DNA of 64,000 nt, taken from Solanum dulcamara. Lineage: Eukaryota > Streptophyta > Magnoliopsida > Solanales > Solanaceae. The stretch spans positions 13,382,501 to 13,446,500 of the forward strand of contig NC_077239.1 in assembly GCF_947179165.1 (NCBI RefSeq), read 5' to 3'. Under the pieces are notes generated by a model, which saw only the letters and a program-made list of their open reading frames with translations, was not told the origin of the DNA and searched no databases. A program made the translations under genes and the position numbers. Below, piece after piece: positions 47,780 to 64,000 of this stretch (its first letter is position 1; every line of letters begins with the position of its first letter).

Positions 47780-50059
47780 GAGAAGTTTCTGTGGACACTA
47801 TATATATATATATATACCAATCCTAAAGAGTTAGCAAGTTAAATGGGTCAGGACGGACTGACCCTTTTAATTTAAAGGTCTATAAAATAGCAGTCCAACT
47901 CAGTCCTAAGTGGGCTACAGATTGGAACGGGTTGGCCCTTCAATCAAAAGATGAACAACATTGACCTCTTAGAAATATTATCAAACATTGATCAACACAA
48001 AACCAATACGTCAAAAATTCATATGTCCATGAGTTCCACACAGTTTAGTGGAATACTTACAAAACAATAAAACAAGCAAGATACAACAGTCAACAATCAT
48101 AAGATTTATCATAACAACATACATTATATGATTATTTTTTCATAAACTAGACAAGAAAGAAGAAACAAGAAATTAGGCATAAACACAAAAGTAAAAGAGG
48201 TCAAAGATTCATAGTTATAATAATTTCAATTGCCTAGTTGCTGAAAATTTGGCAAAATAAAACACTACTTAATATATATATATATATATATATATACACG
48301 AAATATTTTTAAAATTCACGACCCACGGACTGACCTCAGAAGCTCGCGGGTTGAGCCTATGAGTCTGAGCTAAAAAGCCTCGTCCTTAAGTAGGCTGAAA
48401 AATCTTAGTCTAACCCTACTTAATTCAAGGGTTGAGTTGGGACGACATCACGAGCCAAACCCATTTTGACACCTCTAATATAAATATAGATATATAAATA
48501 TGGATATAGATACAGATATAGATATAGATTTTAGGAATCCACTACTGCCCTTTCTCAAAATTAAAAAGACAAATACAATTACATAAATTTTAAATTGATC
48601 AACTAATCTTATATCCTATGCCATGATTTCTATTTATTTTATTTCCAAGTTTTTTCATTAGTTCACACTTTACTCCTAATTTATCTATTAATCAATCGGT
48701 TTACACCTTTCTGAATCGCCTCTGTTTATTGTCAAAGAATACATCCATTCCTTCTTTGTTAGTTTTGTTACTTCCTTTCTTCGTTACTTTCACTTCCTTT
48801 TCTCATTGTGACATGCATATATTTTTTTCCTTTAAACATTTTTTTGTCTTTTTCTTTAAATAGTAATTATCTTTTCCTTTCTTTACAGTCTCCCCAAATA
48901 GATAACATATGTATGCACCTATACTTAAAAGGTCACCTCTTTGATCTCTTGATCTCTGCACCTATATTATTGGATTGGATGGGTTTTGACAATGATTGCT
49001 ATATCTGCCTTCCAATCATTCACTTGCAGTCTGCATGATACATACATCAAGAGGCATTTGGAAGGATTAGGGTGATCCGATGTTCTGGAAAAATATTTCA
49101 GATCGTGCGGTTGTTTGAGAAGACACAACTCTAAAATAATTATCGCTTAAATATTTTGATAAGAGTACCAACACCTTAATTTTTAGAAAAAAATAAAGAT
49201 TTTTTCTTTAACTTATTAATAAATGATTATAATTGTGTGACTTTTCAGTTTAAACAAAATTAAGTGACTTTCTAAGAAAATTATCCATAGTTAAGTGACT
49301 TGAAAGTTATAAAATAAATTGAGTGACTTTCTAATTAAACTATTCATAATTGACTGACTATTTTTACTTCTTTTATCTTCATATCCATGACTTACATTTT
49401 TTAACACGAGAAACAAAATATTACAATCATTTAGATTTTTTATATGTATGTAGAAATTGTCTCTCTAGGAGATTGTAAGTGACTTTGGAGTATCAATAGA
49501 AAAGTCATTAAATTGTCAAGCACTATTCCTAAAGTGTAAGCTCTATTTTATCTTTTGCCTTAGAAATATTTAAAGATTTTTTCGCCTATTCATATATCAA
49601 CTTGAAATCAAGATGCTTTTTTCAGCATAACTATTATGAAGGACAAATCGATGTTTATCAGATAAATCTATGATAAAAATTAAGACTATTACGAGGTGAA
49701 TCCCTTATGAAAATAAGATTGAATAATTTTATATTATTAAATTTTATTAATTTTCTTTACTTCTAAATTATATATATAAGAATAAAATGTACTTTATCAA
49801 AGACTAACTTTTGAATTATTCCTTTTTATTAATTATATATAAAAGAACTATTTTTCTGATCATTTTGACCCCCACTTGCAAATTACATCTACCCTATGCG
49901 CGTCCCGTTTTTTTTAGTGCCTGAAAGTTTGATACTCTGTGAGATTTCTATGGCACGCGCTTACTTTGCAAGTCTTTTAAATTGCCTCATCCAAAGAGTG
50001 GGCCCCTTTAAATTTTTACATCTTTAACTTGCACTTTTCCTTCGACTGTCAGTTTCTTA
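47780..50059. other. Host AT-rich intergenic DNA, no gene seen
   Basis: No convincing ORF, RNA gene or element border. Simple repeats occur: (TA)n at 47799-47816 and about 48272-48296, and a GATATA-type run at about 48480-48530. The 76-codon frame at 48808-49038 has no recognisable feature. Confidence 0.6.
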
Positions 50060-51940
50060 GTAGTTTTATTAGTAGTAATGGGAGATTTGGAACATACAGG
50101 GGGTTTTTACAATTTTGAGTGTTGTAGGAGTATTTTGATCGAAGAGGTTAAGGGTGTTGTGCGTAGGATGCATTGGGAAAGAGCGATCGGACCTGACGAA
50201 ATTCCTGGGAAATTTTGGAAGAGCGCGAGCTCGATAGATTTGGAGTGGCTGACTAGGTTATTTAATGTCATCTTTAAGACAGCAACGATGCCTGAAGAAT
50301 GAAGGTCGAGCGTAATGATCCCTTTATACAAAAACAAGGGGGATCTCCAGAGCTGCAACAACTATAGAGGTATCAAGCTTCTAAGACATACTATGAAAGT
50401 ATGAGAAAGAGTGGTGGAGATGAGGGTTAGGAGAGGCGTGTCTATTTCAGAGAACCAGTTCGGATTTATGCCGGGACACTCAACTAAAGAAGACATCTAC
50501 CTTATGAGGAGACTGGTGGAGCAATATAGGGAGAGGAAGAGGGACTTGCATATGGTATTCATAGATCTAGAAAAGGCTTATGATAAAGTTCCACGAGAGA
50601 TACTATGGAGATGTTTGGAGGCTAAAGGTGTATCTGTGGCGTACATTAGGGTGATCAAGGACATGTATGAGAGTGCCAAAACCAGGGTAAGGACAGTAGG
50701 AGGGGACTCAGAGCACTTCCCAGTTGTGATGAGGTTGCATCAAGGATCAACCCTTAGTCCATTTTTATTTGCTTTGGTGATGGATGAATTGACGCGACAA
50801 ATTCAAGGTGAGGTGCCATGGTTTATGCTTTTTGCGGACGACATATTCCTGATCAATGAGACTCATAGCGGAGTTAACACTAAGCTGGAGGATTGGAGAC
50901 ATACCTTGGAGTCTAAAGGGTTTAAGCTAAGTAGGACCAAGACAGAGTACTTAGAGTGCAAGTTTAGTGAGACACCGCAAGAGGTTGGCGCAGGCTTGGT
51001 GACCAGGCCATCCAAAAGAAAAGTAGTTTCAAGTACCTTCCGTCTATCATGCAAGGCAGCGGAGAGATTGACGATGATGTCACACATCGTATTGGGGTAG
51101 GGTGGATGAAATGAAGGCTCGTTTCCGGTGTGCTATGTGACAAGAAGGTGCCACCACAACTTAAGGGCAAGTTCTACAAACTGGTGGTTAGACCGGCTAT
51201 GTTATATGGGGCGGAGTGTTGGCCAGTTAAGGTCTCTCACGTTCAAAAGATGAAAGTAGCCGAGATGAGAATGTTGAGATGGATGTATGGGCATACCAGG
51301 AGCGACAGGATTAGAAATGAGGCTATTTGGGACAAGATAGGAGTGACCTCGGTGGAAGACAAGATGCGGGAAATGCGGCTGAGATAGTTTGGGCATGTGA
51401 AGAGGAGAGACACAGATGCCCCAGTGCGGAGGTGTGAGAGGTTGGCCATTGATGGTTTCAGAAGTGGTAGGGGTAGGCCGAAGAAATATTGGGGAAGTGA
51501 TTAGATAGGACATGGCGTAGTTACAGCTTACCGAGGACATGACCTTAGATAGGAGGGTGTGGAGGACCCATATTAGGGTAGAAGGCTAGTACATAATCTC
51601 GTTATTCTTCCGTTTTAGTAGGCGCATTAGCGCACTATAATTTCTTGTGCTCTGACTTCTGTTATTATCTTTCTATTACTTTCTGTACTTTGATTACTCT
51701 ATTTTATATGTATCGCTTTCGTTATTTGCGTTATTCGTTATTTGCTTTCCCATAACTCTTTGAACTTCTTAGCCTTATATGACCTCTTTTTATTCTTCTT
51801 TTGAGCTGAGGGTCTCTCGAAAACAACCGTCCTACCTTAGTAGCAGTAAGGTCTGCGTACACTTTACCCTCCCTAGACCCGCGTTGTGGAATTTCACTGG
51901 GTTATGTATGATACACTCAATATAGTAGTAGTTGTGTTTT
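50060..51940 (+). mobile_element. Decayed, 5'-truncated RTE-type LINE
   Basis: Pieces of a non-LTR reverse transcriptase lie in order on the + strand: an N-terminal RT block (GPDEIPGKFWK), [69 protein letters not shown], the catalytic FADD box (LFADDIFLI), and a C-terminal block ([14 protein letters not shown]). In-frame stops occur at about 50300, 50402, 51098 and 51386, with at least one frameshift between about 51000 and 51130. The end (GGTCTGCGTACACTTTACCC) is the usual tail of Solanaceae RTE LINEs. No endonuclease domain remains. Confidence 0.85.
50078..51387 (+). pseudogene. RTE LINE reverse transcriptase, broken by stops and a frameshift
   Basis: The longest open stretch is 50411-51100 (229 residues), containing the palm motifs [10 protein letters not shown] and FADD. 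The 5' block (50078-50302) and the 3' block (51130-51387) are separated by stops and a frame change. The endonuclease half is missing. It lies about 350 bp upstream of the promoter of the host gene at 52,257. Confidence 0.85.
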
Positions 51941-52256
51941 ACATTGGTTTTAAAAAGTTATAACTAATCAAATTTTATTGTAATTACGGAATAATAAATA
52001 GCTTAACAGACAAGTATAATTAAGTAATGTCATTAGTGTAATTTGTGATCAAATTAATTAAATATGTTCACGATGAAATAAATCATGCTAAGCTTTATTA
52101 CAATTTAAAAAGATAAGATAAATATTATATTATCGCAATAACATTTTCCAATGTATTATTACATTTTTTAGTATGTTATATATTTAAAAATTACGTAAAA
52201 AATATTATAAATCATAATAATTAACTATTATTAACTGCTTGAAATATTTTTAAAAA

Positions 52257-52267
52257 TATATAAATAG
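52257..52267 (+). promoter_or_regulatory. Putative TATA box of the host gene
   Basis: TATATAAATAG precedes a shift to CT/GA-rich sequence at about 52285 that looks like a plant 5' UTR. It is the last strong TATA before the first coding exon. Confidence 0.45.
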
Positions 52268-52284
52268 TTTGGTTAAATCACTCA

Positions 52285-52876
52285 GGCGACGACAACGACT
52301 TGATTCGCTCTCAGAATTTGTTCACTGTTCAGAAGTCGGAAGCTCGAGACTTCGAGACTCTCGGGACTCAGAATCTCACGATTTCACTCTCAGAACTCGT
52401 TCAGGAGCTTACAAGTAAGTCTCAAATTCTTAATTTCACGATTTCACTGCGACGTTTGGGTTTGATTTATGAGAAAACTATTGTGAATTTCAACTTAAGT
52501 TCACGATTTCTCTCATTTGTTACCGGGTTCAATTGTTTTTATGGTTTGAAATTTCTGAATTTCAAGTTGAATTTTCAACGTAGTTACTTGGTTTGGGGCG
52601 TTGGGTTTAGTTCCTAGAACTTAGAAGGCTCAGCAGTGCACTCACTGGCCACTGCTCACATTTTACTCTCTTCTCAGAAGCTCCGTAGTCCGCTCAGTCA
52701 CTCACTGCCTCGATTTCACTCTCAGAAGGCAGAACTCAGAAACTCACGATTTCATTCTCAGAATCACAACTCTGCTCAGGTGCTCACTATTTCTCATTCT
52801 CTGCTACTGGTAAGTGTAAATTGCACTTTAATTTCACGATTTCACTGTGACGTTTTAATTTGATTTATGAGAAAAC
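52285..52876 (+). other. Probable 5' UTR region with duplicated first exon/donor units
   Basis: Two similar CT-rich segments each end at a good donor: GTAAGT at 52415 and GTAAGTG at 52811. Each donor is followed by a related intron start (CACGATTTCACTG, then TTTGATTTATGAGAAAACTA, at about 52437 and 52833), so a segment of about 400 bp was duplicated. They may act as alternative non-coding first exons splicing to the acceptor TTTAG at about 54122. Confidence 0.45.
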
Positions 52877-54121
52877 TACAGTTGAATTGGCATTTAGTTT
52901 GGCTTTCCCTTTTTTTTTTTCGTGTGTGGAGAATCATTTACTTGATTAAGTAGTAATTATTTTGTTGACTTGAATATGAACTATTAGTACTATATTTGGA
53001 CTTAATTTTCAGATTGTGCGACTGTTAATTTTCTGTTTGTGCTAGACAATTTTCAAGTTGTGTGTGACATTGTGACAGCTTAATATTCAAATTATGATGC
53101 TGCAGTGGTGCAGCTTGTAGTGCTGCTGTTTTATTTAGTTATTTTGATATGATATTTTTGTTGAGCACCTTGTGGTGCAACTTGTAGCCTTCTTGTGTTG
53201 TTACTGTTGTTAGGAACTTGATAAATTAGGAACCATACAAGGCTTGTAGTGTTGTTGTGTTGTAGCTGCTGATTAGCCTGATTGAATGGCTATAATCCTA
53301 GGCTCTTGTTAGGATTGTTGATTTAGTGCTTTATTTTTGACATGTTGTAAATATGGTTTTCAGTACAACCGATGTACTGTCCTTGTCAATATGCACAAAT
53401 GTTACTATCACGACCCAACCCCGTAGGCCGCGACTGGGGTCCGACCTGGACACCCGTATCCATACCTATCGGATGTAGTCAATTTGAACTACGAACAGTA
53501 TGCTAACTTACATAAGAACCCCAATGGGTCATACGTCTTCATTTACATACAACCCTATCATTTGTTTCCTGAGGAGTCATCACTAATCATATCATGAAAG
53601 GGCACGCAAGCCGACAAGGCTGTCATTACATATTAACATTCACAACACATCGTGTAGACTCAGTTGAGCAAAACTTACATACAACCCACATACACATATG
53701 TCTACAGACCTCTAAGAGTGTCAACGGTATCATATGGAGGGTATAAGAGTTACCTTCTAAAAAATGGAGTACTTCAAAAGTTCTTAATTTCATTAGCTTT
53801 CTAGTATGTATCTTTATGCATGCGTATATCTTTTTCCAGTTTCTGATTATAACATGTAGTGAAACTCATATAAAATAAGTAGTAGTAGAAGAAGATTTAC
53901 GACATCTTTTCAGTTTTTGTATCATCTAGGATCTAGCATGTTTAATTTTGGACACAGATTATCCATTCTATATTTTAATTTGTTGTCACTAACCTGTTAA
54001 ACTCACATAGTATAACTATGTGCCTGAGATTTTTTCACTTAGGTAAGTAATACTTGTTTTTCAGCTCTTTTTGTTTCCTTTCTTTTCCTCTGGTCCTTAT
54101 ATAATTATCACTTTCCCATTT
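52877..54121 (+). other. Probable first intron of the host gene
   Basis: T-rich DNA without a gene. Bases about 53407-53745 (CACGACCCAACCCCGTAGGC onwards) are less AT-rich and look like a fragment of a dispersed Solanaceae repeat, perhaps LTR-derived. Confidence 0.4.
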
Positions 54122-54152
54122 AGTGGAAGTTTCAAGGAAGATTTCTTCCACG

Positions 54153-63934
<9,782 letters not shown>

Positions 63935-64000
63935 GTAGGTTCCTTAATATGTTTTCTCCTCATCTTTTCTGGCTTCTAAATTGACATCTCCAAAGTGGTG

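Overview
The window looks like nuclear DNA from a dicot plant, most probably Solanaceae. It is AT-rich, has GT-AG introns, and carries tRNA-derived SINEs, an RTE-type LINE, a chromovirus-type Ty3/Gypsy element and a large block of endogenous plant pararetrovirus (Caulimoviridae, EPRV) DNA. The family placement rests on recognising repeat types, not on a search.

Bases 1 to about 47,780 are an EPRV cluster, read mostly on the minus strand. Its core is one viral polyprotein (movement protein, coat protein with zinc knuckle, a second Cys cluster, aspartic protease, reverse transcriptase, RNase H) repeated head to tail in copies that differ by few bases. Copies start from the same 5'-truncated movement-protein position (junctions at 6805, 11164, 15263, 33023, 40951), and periods of 4359 and 4099 bp recur. 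A transactivator/viroplasmin gene (TAV) follows the polyprotein at 1265-2515. It is fused in frame to a second polyprotein fragment at 15294-18638 and again at 41263-44586. Only one copy (33335 to about 39720) keeps the front of the viral genome: at least three small coiled-coil ORFs, an AUG-less ORF1, an ORF2 joined to it by ATGA, and the full movement-protein N-terminus. Only the leftmost copy keeps the viral intergenic region with a TATA box. From 44,827 to 47,780 the viral DNA is shattered into short pieces of alternating orientation, with a long inverted repeat. No copy is a complete viral genome: each is truncated, fused, interrupted, frameshifted or point-mutated.

A full-length Ty3/Gypsy chromovirus (21605-31694) sits inside one EPRV copy. 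It has two 2461-bp LTRs, a perfect TTATC target duplication, a Met-tRNA primer site and an uninterrupted gag-pol-chromodomain ORF. Its LTRs differ at only about 8 sites, so it is a young insertion into an older EPRV.

From 47,780 onward the DNA is host: an AT-rich spacer, a decayed RTE LINE (50,060-51,940), then the 5' two-thirds or so of a multi-exon host gene on the + strand (promoter near 52,257, coding from 54,153, running off the right edge). I assembled ten phase-compatible exons, including a 23-nt microexon and an exon with a perfect in-frame 30-bp duplication. I do not recognise the product. Its introns hold SINEs, MITE-like elements, a truncated LINE tail and a GATA microsatellite.
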